Positions 1-11,537 are shown, numbered from the stretch's first letter. The stretch: DNA of 64,000 bases from Rhyacichthys aspro (GCA_036850595.1 CM072161.1:15519812-15583811); one strand, 5' to 3'. Notes: a model not told the origin generated them from the letters alone. Program-made: numbers and translations.

Positions 1-20
1 CATGTGCTTATTTTCAACAG

Positions 21-1652
21 GATCGAGTATGTGACCATCACTCCAGACGGCTTCCGCTACCGTTCACAAATATTTCCAACAGTGAATGGGCTTTTCCGTT
101 GGTTTAAGGACCACTATCAAGAGCCTGTACCAGGTAACAAACAGGAAGACCTAAAGAAAATATGCATCTCTCAACACCATCAGTGGGATTGTAAACTAAC
201 CTTTGTTGTTGTTCCTAAAGGCATAACGCCCAGCAACAGCAGTCGAACCAGGACGCCTGCTTCTCTGAACGCCACCCCAGCTAACATCAACATTGCTGGT
301 TTGTCCCTCTCATTGATACATAACAATTGTATTTTTTTTAGCCTCAGGGCACCAGTTGTGCTGAGCCACATTTGCTGTTTCACAAATGGATTCCTCTTCT
401 TCTAGACTTGACGCGAGCCGTCAACGCTCTCCCACGCAACATGACCTCTCAAATGTTCAATGCCATTGCCGCAGTCACAGGCCAGGGCCAGAACCCCAAC
501 ACCACCCCCGCGCAGTGGGGCTCCAGCCAGTACGGCTACGGCGGCAGCACGGGAGGAGGAGGCAGTTCCTCAGCGTACCATGTGAGTGCAGCTTTTAATT
601 TCACAAAGACTCACAGTAGTATCAGCCACACCATGCTTTGGGTGTTAAATGCTCTAAAAATGTATACCTAGAAAAAAAAAAATAGTGCAAATAGAGATAA
701 AACTCACTCCCCATTTTTCACAAATAAATAACTTGGCTCTAAAAACAGTTACCTGTGTGTGGACATTGCAAGTTTCACAGGGTTTGTCAACTTCTGGGAA
801 ATTAACATTGCATTTCATGGAGCACAAAAGAAACAGACTTTAACTGCTTGTTCCCTGCAGGTCTTTGCTACGCCTCAGCAGCCGATGGCGACCCCCATGA
901 TGACACCCAGTTACTCGTACACCACCCCCAGCCAGCAGATCATGGGCACGCCGCAGTACCCCAGCTCCACGCCACAGTCCTCGCACTCACACAGCCATCC
1001 GCACGGAAGTCACATGTCACACCACAGTCACCACGGACACCACAGCGGTCACCACGGCCACTCCTCCGGGACACCATCGTCCTCCACCTCCTCCAGAGGC
1101 CGCACGCCTCAGCAGCAGCCAAAGTACGTAGACTTCAGAGTCGTGTGTCTCATAAATGCAGTACTAGGACCTGGCTGAGAATCTAAACTGATACATAGAA
1201 AATGTTAGGTTACTGTTACTAATAAGGATTTTCTATTGTATAATCAAACTCTTTTTATGTCTGTGTTCATCTACTGTCTTAATATATTTATCCCTTGCTT
1301 TTTGTAATTCATTTCCACTTTAACTCAAGCCCAAAGTTTGTCAAATAGACTCTTTCTACCAGCAGATGGTGCTAAACATGACTTGTGTTCAGTTTAGAAG
1401 CATCCACCCTATGTTTTTTTCCCCTTGTACTATATTTGACTAATTGTGTGCCCCTCCCGCAGGTCGGGCAGCAACTCTGCGGGCGTGGACTGGGGCAAAG
1501 TGGCTGAGCAGTGGTTGAAAGAGAAAGAAGCCGAGGGCCGTAAGAAAGCCCAGAGGATGACCCCTCGACCGTCCCCCAGCCCGATGATAGAGAGCACGCC
1601 TATGTCTATGGCCGGAGACGCTACGCCGCTGCTGGATGAAATGGACCGATAG
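21..1652 (+). CDS. supt6h: SUPT6H / SPT6 transcription elongation factor, C-terminal part (5' end outside window)
   Basis: Histone chaperone and elongation factor that travels with RNA polymerase II in the nucleus; its tandem SH2 module binds the phosphorylated polymerase linker. Five exons are visible: 21-133, 221-298, 406-581, 861-1123 and 1463-1652, all with AG/GT borders and compatible phases. The first gives the end of the second SH2 domain (IEYVTITPDGFRYRSQIFPT...FRWFKDHYQ). Then follow the low-complexity tail (TPANINIADLTRAVNALP, MTSQMFNAIAAVTGQGQNP, TPSYSYTTPSQ) and the conserved ending PSPSPMIESTPMS...ATPLLDEMDR. This tail matches vertebrate SPT6 closely. Exon 861-1123 encodes an unusually histidine-rich run (about 14 His in 29 residues) that I do not recall from mammalian SPT6. 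It converges with rab34. Identification is firm; only the upstream part is missing. Confidence 0.96.
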
Positions 1653-2240
1653 GACACAGAGGGGGGCGTCGCTGCACCCCCCAATCCCACTTTCATCCTG
1701 TGTACAGTTGCTCTATCTGGATAACATGACTATTTCTATTTGCGCAGGATGACAGGGCTGATGGCACCACAGCCATGAGCCCTGTCATCCACCGGGAGCC
1801 CCTCTGTTTCATAGATTCACCAGTAGCTGCAGTTTATCAATGTCATCAGTATCATGGCTTTTTATTATTCTGTCTCCCTTCTTCAGCCCCTTACCTCCAG
1901 CCGGCCCAGGCTGCATAGTATTTTGTATAGTCAGAAAAACACTGTATATGTCAAACACAAAGTCAGTACAATGACAAAAACACTTGAAAATGACAGCCGT
2001 TACATAAAGGATATGGACCTACAGACTTTACAGCTGTCCTATTCTCTTTATTTTGGTTTTAGTTGGATTCATGAATGGTTTTGACTGAGGGACACATTTA
2101 TATCCCACCATTTTCTTTTAAAGTTGGTGGGTTATTGTGAGCAGATGCCAACACAATGCTTTGCCAAGCCAATCAGGAGACTGATTTTTTTTTTGTATGG
2201 ATTGCATCAGAATGAATAAAGACTGCTTTTTTCAGTTTGA
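1653..2240 (+). other. supt6h: supt6h 3'UTR with poly(A) signal
   Basis: This is non-coding sequence after the SPT6 stop codon. A canonical AATAAA lies at 2215-2220 and is followed by a T-rich tract, so the transcript probably ends near 2235-2245. Confidence 0.75.
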
Positions 2241-3832
2241 ACTTTAAGCCTGCGCTCTTCACGTGTTAAAAAATAAAAACAGACCTGTAACTGTACTTAC
2301 TCACAGAGAGTGCAAGGGTCAATTCTAAAAACAAGATTAATTCAAGCTTAAACCTTAAGGTCAGCTTGAGCTGGTCTATTTAAACTAAGTCAGTGCTAGT
2401 TGTATTAAAACCTATTGTATCTGCCACATATTCTGGCTCCTGTAGAAAGCCACTAATGCATCCTCCTTTATCATTGGGACACTGCTGGTGTTCCACAATA
2501 GTTTTTAATAAATGTGCATTTTTGCAAAGCATTCTTGTTTTAAAGCATTTCATTTTATGAACATCCAAATGACAACTCGAAATAGAACTTTATTCAGGTT
2601 TATCCAAATTTAAGCGACATTAATGTTTGCAGTCTAGTATTCCATCCTTTACATTTAGTTTTGTTGCGGTCGCACTTTCCCAAATGAAATACATCTAAGG
2701 GTTTGACTTGTTTCAAATAAAGACTGTTTTATTTCACAACATGTAAAAATGTTACATGAGAAAAATTGTCGTACAAATAAGACACTATTAAACAGTTTGT
2801 TTGTAGGTTCTTTCTGATTATTTCCTGCACACAGCTGTTTCAATACACCGGTGTATTGCTGGAGTTTGTGGTTGCCCTCTTTAACCTGTGCATCCTTTAT
2901 TTGCTGTGCTACGGTACAAACAAACAGTGGTGTGCTCCATTTAGCAGTGTGCAGATTATCATGATCTCATTATAGGGATATTGTTTGAAATTATGTGTTT
3001 TTTTAGTTAACGTGTCTCTTGCCAGATTAAAATGTTGCTTTTTCTCTCAGCCAGGTTGTGACAGGTTGTGTCAGCACTAGAGGAGACGTGATGGTGGCGC
3101 TGCTCATGACCTTTTCTTATCTGTGACCCCTTTAATAAAAGTGTTCCCAATTAAAATGGGTCATGTGATCATTTGAGGAAGTAGAGATAAAAAGACTTTT
3201 AGAGACATTATTTTTAGAAGAAACTAATCAACACTGACGCAAGACAAGAGAAAGTGTTTATGAGTCTCGACAAACCCCTGGAAGACTTATTTCTTTAAGA
3301 GAGTGAGGAAATCATTTGGCCACACACCAAACTCACTGCAAACAATCCCTCCATTTTTCAAGATCATGAGAACCCTGTGTCAGAGGAGAGAAATGCATTG
3401 TGGGTATAACTGCGGTCATGGGAGCCGGCGTACGTGTCGCATTAGCAGCAGAACGAGAGCGAGGATAACGCATTATGTCTGGTACTGACAATTTCAACTG
3501 TGACATGACTAAAATGATGGTTGAGACGGACAGATTGTTCATGAATGCATCAAATATGTACAATTTTAAGATGGTTTGTGAGATAAAAAGATGCTTCTGT
3601 TTTAAATGAAGTTAACACAAAGCAGTAGTTGTTGTAACGCTGGTCAGTTGATGCACATTCCTAAGAGGACACACTTATGGGGCGTCTTGTTTGCGCACTT
3701 CTTGTTTTTCAGACTAAACATGAAATGATGTCAGACATAAAGCCTTTACAACATTCCTCTCGGGCCAAAGGAAGAGCACTGAGTCCATGTTAGATTTCCC
3801 ATGTGACCGGGACCTTATCCATCGCCCTTTCA
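2241..3832. other. Convergent intergenic region / probable rab34 3'UTR
   Basis: No convincing coding exon is seen on either strand. The stretch probably includes the rab34 3'UTR on the minus strand; minus-strand AATAAA words (TTTATT on the plus strand) occur near 2590, 2726 and 2896, but none is clearly the functional one. The short open frames here lack family resemblance and splice structure. Confidence 0.5.
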
Positions 3833-6800
3833 TCAGCAGCAATTGGATTTCCTCTTGGTCAGTTTGTCTGTGTTGTTTGTGATTCCTGCATAAAAAGAAA
3901 ACACAGGAGAAAAATCACCAAAAAACTTGTTAAAATGTCTCATCAACTGTGACCTGTACATTATGTCTGACTTAAACTCTCAGTGGTGCTTTATGTAAAG
4001 TGCCATCCTCTGGTGTGAAGCTTGTTGGTTGCTGGAAAGTAGCCCGACAAAATAAACTTAAAAATATAACTTGCAATCCGTGCTGTACAAAATGCTGCTT
4101 TTCTGAACACCAGAGTTATGTAAGTGGTGACTTTGACAGGCTTCCTTTCTCTGTCACTGCTCATAGATGTTAATTAAAACTTTATTAGGCCCATCAAAGC
4201 TACAATCATCTTACCCCTCTTCTGGCCTCGTTTTGGCACAGTACAAAAGGTAAACAAAAGGTTGCAGTGCACATTCCTTTTAAATTCCCTTTGAAAAATG
4301 GGTACAAAGTCTTCAAGTTTTAAGGCTGGGTCTTTGAAGGGCAGTATTTCCTGATGTTTAATGTACTTGAGTTAATGGTGTTGTGCCAGAATTTGCCCAA
4401 GAAACTTTTCCAAGACTCTTATAGCAAATATTTTATTAAGAAATTAAAACTTACCTGACACCATAGTGCTATATGAGCTATATGTATAAGAATGGTTTCC
4501 AGGGCAGGGCAGTGATATAGGTCAATTTAATGAAGAATGTGTAGCGTGTAGTTTGTTGTAACAGTTGTTAACATATTACATGCTTCAGCTAATACTTCCA
4601 AACTTCTGTGAACTAATAAGTTGGACTATTTGAAGCATGATGCCTCTGGCACAAGATGCTCTTCACAAATGAACGCACATCATTGATAAGAAAGACAATT
4701 AAATCTGCTTGTTTCTGTATAAAATATGGACTTACTGATAATGTCCCCGTAAGGGGACCCACTTTTCTCGAGCTCAGACAAAACGTTAGCTTCAAACGTC
4801 AAAGAGGCCACTCTAAAGAAGAAGTCCCTGACTCCATCTCCTGGAGTGAATATAATAAAACCAGAGGCATTAGTGGATGGTGAGGCTGCGACAGGAATGT
4901 GTTCATGTAAATGTGTGTTTTCAATCTCACCTGACTTTGACGACACGGCCCAGTACTCCGCTTTGATTTCCTCTGAGAGTCTGATTGCCTCTCGTTCAAC
5001 ATTCACCAACTGATCTGGAGACTATCGGAGACAAACAGGAGGCAGTGAGGCAGGAATTTAGGCCACTGTTCACTTTCGTTGTGGAAGGGTATTCTGTTTA
5101 ATATTGTTCAAATCACCTTTTACTCATTTATTTTCTCTCAGTTAGCCTTTTTAAAGGTTGCGTGGGGGTCTGACCAATGTTAAGTGCGTGAGACGATGTG
5201 GCAACCCTTTATACTCACATTTATTTATTCATGCTGGAGCCTATCCCAGCAACTTTGGGCGGGGAACACCGTGGATCATGACCAGTTAGTCAGAGGACTG
5301 ACACTTAGAGACAGAGACTAGGGATACTTGCCATTTGACACATACAGGTTTAATTTGTAAAAAGTCCAAATGAAATGTCAAAGGGTTAAGTACTACTCAC
5401 ACTGAGGTCCTTCTTGGTGCCGACGAGAAACAGTAAAACACTGGATGGATCGTTTTCCTTCATAGCGTCCTCCAGCCACTGCCTACTCACACAAATGCAC
5501 AGAGTTACCAGCAGACGTCTAATGGCATTTTAATGGCCCTGTCAAGAGGTAATACGGTGATATTTCTTACCTGGCGTGTGCTAAAGAGGTGACACTGCTT
5601 AAATCAAACACCACTATGATGGCTGCAAAGACACATTAGTTATGGTAAATCTATTTAAATAACTTAAATTAAAATTAAACTGTTGCTCAAAAATCTTGTG
5701 TCACCTTGTGCTCCTCTGTAATACGTCGACGCAATGCACTTGAACCTCTCTTGACCAGCTGTGTCCCAACTACAACAAGAAATCACCATAAACTACAAAA
5801 GCACAGTACATAGTGTGGGTTGCTGCTACTTCAATAAGAAACGTGATAGACATAAATCAAAAAGACAGCAGCATGTGATTTAGTTTTAAACAGAAAGCAA
5901 CAGTGATTAAAGGCTCCAGAGACTGAACAAGCTTAATAGGATTATCAAATGAATGCTACGAAGAATATTTAGAACTATCAAAGAGCAGCACTTCAGTCTA
6001 ATCACAGAGAGGCATGAAACCAAACGGAGGGGACGGACGTGTTTGTTAAAGCTTATTGAAACACTCACAGCTGTAAACTGAAGGGAACTCCCAGCACCTC
6101 GAAACGCTCCATCTCAAAATCCACACCGATGGTCGCCTTGTAGTTTTTATCAAACTCACCTTTACAGAACCTGGCAGGAACAGACAGAGCTTGTGTTAAA
6201 ATCAATAAATGGTGTCACTCATGTTGTCAGGCTGCCATTATAAAAGTGAACATGAATTAAATCGGTTGGGTTTTGTGTTGTGAAAGCTGGTGATTGTGGG
6301 ATCGGATGATAAAAAGAAGTAGTGTCAACCTAAATACTAAATACTCAAGATTCAGTAGCTTTTTTTAATTTGTTTTTGTCACTAACATCTACCATATACT
6401 GTACATACTTACCTCAGTGTGTCATTGTGTAGATTTTTTATGTTTACATAATCTTATACCATTTTAAAAAACGTTAAAATTAGCATGAGGTGGATTGAGT
6501 ATTTACTTTCATTGTATTCAAATAAAGTACAGCAAATTTTGTTGTATTTTCATGCACCAATGCCAATCAAGTGTGAACCTGAATCAAAAACAACACACAG
6601 AACTCAGGTCCAATCTGGTCAGCTCAGTGGTGAGAGGTTAATCAAATAAAAGAAGAGAATAGAAACACTCAACAGACCCCAAAACAATCAAAGACATGTC
6701 ATACACTGAGAGTGGATTGTAAACACAGACATTGATTTTTACAGGAGTAAGTCATTAAGTCCCTGCAGAAATAAAACACCACCTAAAAGTCTCTCCAACA

Positions 6801-9298
6801 AAGACATCCATTGACCTATAGCTGTCTCTGTTTGTATCTGAGACCTGTACGATAAATTACATAGACAGTAATAAGTATTGTGACATTTGTAATTTAAAAG
6901 TGACTTTAAAGTGGCATTTATTTAACTCAGACAAAAGTAGGTTGCATTAGCTCCTTTAGCCCTACATCTGGAAGTAGCCTTGATCTGAGTTGGGACTGTA
7001 AGGTCTGAGTCACATGAGCGCAAAAACAATTAGATCTAGCAATTAGTCTGAAAGTAAACCTTACAGTAAAGGTACAGATGATGTTACAAACTACCTAAAG
7101 TATATTTAAAGGGAATAGTCTTTAAATTGTTGGGGTAACATTAATCTGGTGGATCAGCTGCTGCTGAGTCATGGCACAAAGTAAAATAAGAAGTCCAAGT
7201 TAAAGTGATCGCCCAAAATGGCTGCACAAAATCTAATGAAGGTATAAACGGTCTCCAATTATCGTATCTCCGTCTATATCTAACTGCAGGCTATTCACAC
7301 AAACTCACTTAGACCTAATTTAGAGCGTAATCACAGACTTTGCTTTAAGGAATATGTTGAGTTTGACTTCTCTGCTCAAGGAAAAAGAGCAAAGAAGGGA
7401 AATGACAGTGTTTTACAAAGACTGTTCCCAAGGTTAAAAACATTTGATATCGACCAAACAACTGTCCGTGTAAAGATAGTGGAATAGGTAGAGGTCATAG
7501 CAGCTCAAACCAAGTATTTATCTTAATAATAGTGAACTAATTATGACAGATAGGCTCTTACCTGCTGATTAGACACGTCTTACCGACTGCTACATCACCC
7601 ACTACAATGACCTTGGCAATGTTAAAACTGGAAACAGGAAAAAAACTAGTGGGATTCATAGAGTCATTAAAGCACAGGGACATATGAAAGCTTTATTATA
7701 CATAAGCTGACCTAGTATTAATGAGGAGCAATACAATTATAACCAAGGTAAACATCCTTTTAAGTCATTACAGTGAGATGTCGATAAAATAAATTAAAAA
7801 TAAAATAAAATAGAGTTTATGGGTTAACCTCCTTTTCAAAGAACAGACAAAAGAAACACTATTACAATATCTAAATTAAGATTAAGAAAGTTATTTATTA
7901 TTGATTGATTCCCAGTTTTCGCACCTGTCAGATGAAATGCGTGTCTTACCTGATGGAGCCGGGCTTCTGCACCTGACACACAGCCCTCACCTGAGGATGG
8001 AAACTGTCTTTGGTGTGCAGCGCTGCATAAGGACTAAAGCACTGAGGGGAGAACACAAAAGCAGATAGCAGCCTAAATTATAACACAATAAGGCAATGTA
8101 TTCTCAATACATTTGTGCTAGTTCCAGGGGCGGCTGCTGGTGGAGATGTTGGGTGGGTGAGCTAATACATTCAGAGGCTATCGATCAATTGTTCACACTG
8201 CAGTAACATCACAGTTGTAGCAAATATTTCATAAATTACTACTTTAATGGATACCGCAAGTGTTTCATTTAAACTAAAAGCAGCAAAAATATAATATAGA
8301 CTTGATGATTTCAAGTGAAGTTCTTATTGATTACCTTTTCTACCTTATCTGCTATCATGCTAACTCTAAATGCATCAAATAATGCTAAAGCCAAATGATT
8401 TTTAAGATAATATACTGTTGTTCCTGTCATTTCTTCTCCACAGTCTCAAAATTCCAGCGAATCCCAGTGTATTTTGCCCAAATTAAAGCGTCTGGGCTGA
8501 ATAAATTTAGCCCTAATGGAAGGTAATACAAGGGGGTGGGCCTTCACACCTGTCAATCACCAAATTATGAAGCTGGTTGTTTTTTTTTTTTTGGGGGTTA
8601 AAAAAAAACCCTAGTTTTTTTTTTTGTTTTTTTTTGAAAACTCACCCAAGATATATATACATAAAAATATAAATTTAAACATAGATTTTAACAATACATT
8701 ATTATGGCCTAAAACACAACAGGGGGTTAGCCTGCCTACCAGCCTCTCAGGCCCTGGCTAAGTCATATCCTATTTTAGCAATATAGGTAATTATTTGTAA
8801 CTAGATTATAAACGGTTTTCTTGGTTTTTATGAGCAGGTTTGATCTACTGTTTCCAAGGTCAAATTCAAGTACTTTTTAAGTGGTCTATAGTCAGTTTTT
8901 AAGATTTTTGTACCTTATAGAGACAACATTTTTAGTATATGGCTCTGTATAGCTCCATCTAAATAAACTATTCAGTTGTTTAAGCAGTTTTCAAACCTTG
9001 GAAAATGCCAGTATTTTTTTAATTTTAAGGGAAACCAGTATGGGATCTTGTATTTGAATGCACTCAACCCTATACAAGATCACATACTGATTGAGGATAA
9101 CCCTAAAGAGAGCCTATAACACCTAGAAATAAGGTTTAGATGCTAATGCAGGTCTGGAGTAATCAGGTTTACTAAGGACAACTATTTTGCAGCAGTTCAC
9201 CTCTATAAAGTAAACATTATTGTTCAAAACATTAGTATTTTGTTTCCTACCTTTGGGAGCTGTGTAATGATGCGGTTCTTCTTCACTGGAGGTAACAT
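3833..9298 (-). CDS. rab34: Rab34 small GTPase, complete (251 aa)
   Basis: Golgi- and cilium-associated Rab GTPase; in mammals it acts in ciliary vesicle formation and lysosome positioning. Ten exons join in frame: 9298-9251, 8041-7950, 7627-7562, 6170-6069, 5769-5705, 5622-5571, 5482-5401, 5021-4931, 4840-4736, 3885-3833 (756 nt including stop). G-motifs are intact: P-loop GDVAVGKTC (about residues 57-65), effector region KNYKATIGVDFEMERF, WDTAGQERF (104-112), TKKD (164-167) and VSSKSG for the last loop. The Rab34-specific stretch VRDFFFRVASLTFEANVLSE is present. The protein ends in KRKSNCC, a double-cysteine geranylgeranylation signal. I chose the start at 9298 (MLPPVKKNR), which matches the short, basic Rab34 N-terminus. 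Rab36 is the nearest alternative, but linkage to supt6h favours Rab34. Confidence 0.95.
5231..5320 (-). mobile_element. Degenerate LINE 3'-tail fragment in rab34 intron
   Basis: The minus strand here carries worn pieces of the phrase found better preserved at 60300-60600 (CTGGGATAGGCTCCAG and neighbouring words). It lies between rab34 exons. The element is too decayed for firm classification; an L2-type fish LINE tail is the best guess. Confidence 0.5.
8125..8756. mobile_element. Probable non-autonomous hAT-like element in rab34 intron 1
   Basis: The left end starts CAGGGGCGGCTGCTGG and the right end, read on the minus strand, starts CAGGGCCTGAGAGGCTGG, which is an imperfect inverted pair beginning with the CAGGG common in hAT elements. 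The flanks GCTAGTTC (8117-8124) and GCTAAGTC (8757-8764) match at 6 of 8 positions, the size expected of a hAT target-site duplication. The inside is AT-rich and non-coding. The matches are imperfect, so this is tentative. Confidence 0.4.
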
Positions 9299-9632
9299 GT
9301 TGCTGCAGTGAACACAGGTGCAAACACCTTTTATACAAAGACCCTTAAAAAGAGTTTAAATATTTATTTAAAAATACAGGTGACAGAAAAAATTTACTTA
9401 AAATGCGGTTCCCAAATGGTCTTTCTTATTAAAATGAAGAGCCTCATAACCAGAGACAGAAAGAAATACTGAAGTTGAATTAAACTGTATCAAATCAAAA
9501 TCAAACTGTGTTTGCAGTAGAGAGAGAGGTTAAGCTTAAAAATAAGTTATGCAATTTTCCCACGGTGGGACTAATAAAGGTTTTCTTATGCTTAAGAGTG
9601 AATTTGTGTGAGAGGTGGTTGAGATAACTTAC

Positions 9633-9715
9633 CTTTTACTTTTAAATGTTGGAGTAACTAAAGCCTGTTCCACTTTAAAGCTGACATCTCCGAGGCTTCG
9701 CACAGAAAACTCATC
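9633..9715 (-). other. rab34: Probable 5' exon of rab34 (UTR or N-terminal extension)
   Basis: On the minus strand the segment ends at a strong donor (AAAAG|GTAAGT) and can begin after TTCCTTCAG. The next acceptor, TTCACTGCAG|CAAC, lies just before the rab34 start codon. Spliced, the exon is open and in frame with rab34 (reading DEFSVRSLGDVSFKVEQ and on into the start methionine), but I see no upstream ATG in that frame. It is most simply a 5'UTR exon. Confidence 0.5.
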
Positions 9716-9810
9716 CTGAAGGAACTGAAGGCACCAGAGTCGACACAGACACACAATTAGTGAGATTCTCCATGCAATTAGTGACTACTCTCACACAAAC
9801 CTTTCACACA

Positions 9811-9824
9811 CCGCCACCTGCTGG
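9811..9824 (-). promoter_or_regulatory. CTCF-like motif
   Basis: The minus strand reads CCAGCAGGTGGCGG, which fits the CTCF core consensus CCASYAGRKGGCRS at every position. It lies between rab34 and the divergent snoRNA host gene. Confidence 0.45.
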
Positions 9825-9988
9825 ATGATTGTGTTCACTGCAGCTTTTCGTTAGAGAAACACGATAGACTTGATACAAAAAACGAGACTGAATGATATGA
9901 ATGTCTACTTTAATATTTTTTGCTTTTTATGTCCTTTGTATACCTTTTTTTAAAAACCTTTCTTTCTTCTGTCTGTTTGTGAGTTATT

Positions 9989-10002
9989 CCAGCAGGGGGC
10001 AG
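9989..10002 (+). promoter_or_regulatory. CTCF-like motif
   Basis: CCAGCAGGGGGCAG fits the CTCF core consensus at every position. It sits about 165 bp from the opposite-strand motif at 9811 and about 95 bp upstream of the TOP start of the snoRNA host gene. Confidence 0.5.
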
Positions 10003-10062
10003 TATGGCGGGGTTTTTTTTCTTCCTTCAAAGCAGTGACGTATCATTTCTGCGACGCTAAGG

Positions 10063-10105
10063 GTTTATAAAGTAAGCCAACCACGTTTTTTATTCCTTTC
10101 GGCTC
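10063..10105 (+). promoter_or_regulatory. 5'TOP-type promoter of snoRNA host gene
   Basis: A TATA-like TTTATAAAG is followed about 30 bp later by a pyrimidine tract, TTTTTTATTCCTTTCGGCTC. Transcription starting at a C within CCTTTC (about 10095) would give a 5' terminal oligopyrimidine RNA, the class typical of ribosomal-protein and snoRNA host genes. Confidence 0.55.
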
Positions 10106-10679
10106 CGGCTTCTGTGTCCGTAGCAAGAGTGAGAAAGTAGAATCGTTAGTAAAAATATTTAGACTTAAATATACTGAAAAGGTTTTATTGCTGACAAATA
10201 GTTTTTTTTTATCTGCGGTTTATTTGTTTTAACTTGTTAAGTTAGCTTCAGAAAGAAGTAGCTTTGAGTTAAAAGGCCTCGTCTATCCACATGAACACCT
10301 ACAAAAAAGGAGAAATTAACGCATGGAAATGGTGGTTAGTTTTTTTATTTTGTCAGATTATGTAAACAATTAATTTAAAGAGATTTAACGACCCAATTTC
10401 CTCTTGGGGATTAAATAATAACCTAAAGTGTGCAGTGTCTTTGGTGTAAACGCATCATTACAGTGACTTTGGCATTTTGTACATGTGAATCTGTGGCTTA
10501 ATCTCCTGTATCTAGGTTTGATGCTCACTGGAGCCTTGTTAGACTCAGTTTGTTTCTCTAACGCTTTTTCCACTTTTCCCTCCAGGACGACTGATAACTG
10601 CACACAATGGCCAAAACCTGATTTGACATGATGTCCTTCTAGTAAGTACACCCAGCCCTCTCAGGACAATGTTCAGATG

Positions 10680-10752
10680 TTTGTGATGAAAACTAAATAG
10701 GAAGTGCCGTCTGATGCGACAACTGACGACGTTTCTATTGTTGCTCTGACCT
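10680..10752 (+). ncRNA. Box C/D snoRNA, SNORD49-like, copy 1
   Basis: Box C GTGATGA is at 10683-10689 and box D CTGA at 10746-10749. An internal CTGATGCG (10711-10718) supplies overlapping D' and C' boxes. The guide before D' is AGGAAGTGCCGT, so position -5 is a G pairing with a target C. It is near-identical to the core of the copy at 11237. The SNORD49 assignment (human target 28S C4426) is from memory. Confidence 0.7.
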
Positions 10753-10892
10753 CCATTTTTCACGTTAAGTTTGATAATGTAATTCTTTTGCACTTCTAAC
10801 TTTCTTGTTTTGTCTCAGGTAAGGAGTGGACTAAAGGTGGAGAATCCCCAAAGGTTGGTTTTGACTCTGGATTTTCTTTTTGATAGTTACAG

Positions 10893-10965
10893 TAGTGATG
10901 AAACCTAAACTAAAAAGCTGGAATTACCGTCAGATTGTTTAGTGGTGACTCTTGGTTTTCTGAAC
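10893..10965 (+). ncRNA. Box C/D snoRNA, SNORD65-like, copy 1
   Basis: Box C GTGATGA is at 10895-10901 and box D CTGA at 10960-10963. The guide AGCTGGAATTACCG (10916-10929) is exactly complementary to the conserved 18S rRNA segment CGGTAATTCCAGCT. With CAGA as D' box, the fifth base upstream pairs with the U of CGGUAA, which is human 18S U627, the known SNORD65 target. Confidence 0.8.
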
Positions 10966-11234
10966 TTCAGAAATATTCTGTTTTATCAAACAAATCATGG
11001 AGCACAGTAAATCTAGAAACTTTCTTTCTGCAGGTGATTATGTCCTAAAGATGTAGATGGAAGGCCAGTTCTCCAAATGGCAGGTAAGATGTCTTGTATT
11101 GCAGTCGTGTATTATGTACTATGTTGACATGTGCTTTTGGCTTAGGGTACCATAAGCATTTCCAAAAGAAACCTGAAAATGTGCTTGCCTGGAAATATCT
11201 AGTCAAGTTTTATATTTGCTAAATGCAGGGATGA

Positions 11235-11310
11235 CAGTGATGAAAATCTGGAATAGGAAGTGCCGTCAGATGCGACAACTGACGATAGTTTATAATCCAT
11301 TTTTCTGAGT
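11235..11310 (+). ncRNA. Box C/D snoRNA, SNORD49-like, copy 2
   Basis: Box C GTGATGA is at 11237-11243 and box D CTGA at 11305-11308. It shares ATAGGAAGTGCCGT, ATGCGACAACTGACGA and the same architecture with copy 1; the D' region reads CAGATGCG instead of CTGATGCG. The acceptor of the next exon follows 77 nt after box D. Confidence 0.7.
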
Positions 11311-11463
11311 CTTTAAATGTTACACAATTTTTCCCTCAAACCTATTTATTCAGGCCTTGCTCACTATTTTCATTTTTGTCAACAGGTGTGATTTGTTTGG
11401 GGTTGGTTCGTTCAGAAGTGTACAGGTAAATTAAATTTCTTGTTTGTAAAAACCCCTAAAATG

Positions 11464-11537
11464 TAGTGATGAGACCTAAACTGAAAAAGCTGGAATTACC
11501 GTCAGATTGTTCAGTGGTGACCCTCGGTTTTCTGAAA
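11464..11537 (+). ncRNA. Box C/D snoRNA, SNORD65-like, copy 2
   Basis: Box C GTGATGA is at 11466-11472 and box D CTGA at 11532-11535. The guide AGCTGGAATTACCG and D' region are identical to copy 1, with scattered changes elsewhere. It lies in intron 4 of the host, 73 nt before the acceptor. Confidence 0.8.

Noticed and set aside
3303..3563. Short open frames on both strands downstream of supt6h
   Set aside because: They overlap each other, carry no homology and lie in a probable 3'UTR.
9123..9338. 71-codon minus-strand frame starting MYKRCLHLC over rab34 exon 1
   Set aside because: It is the wrong frame; the rab34 frame begins at the ATG at 9298.
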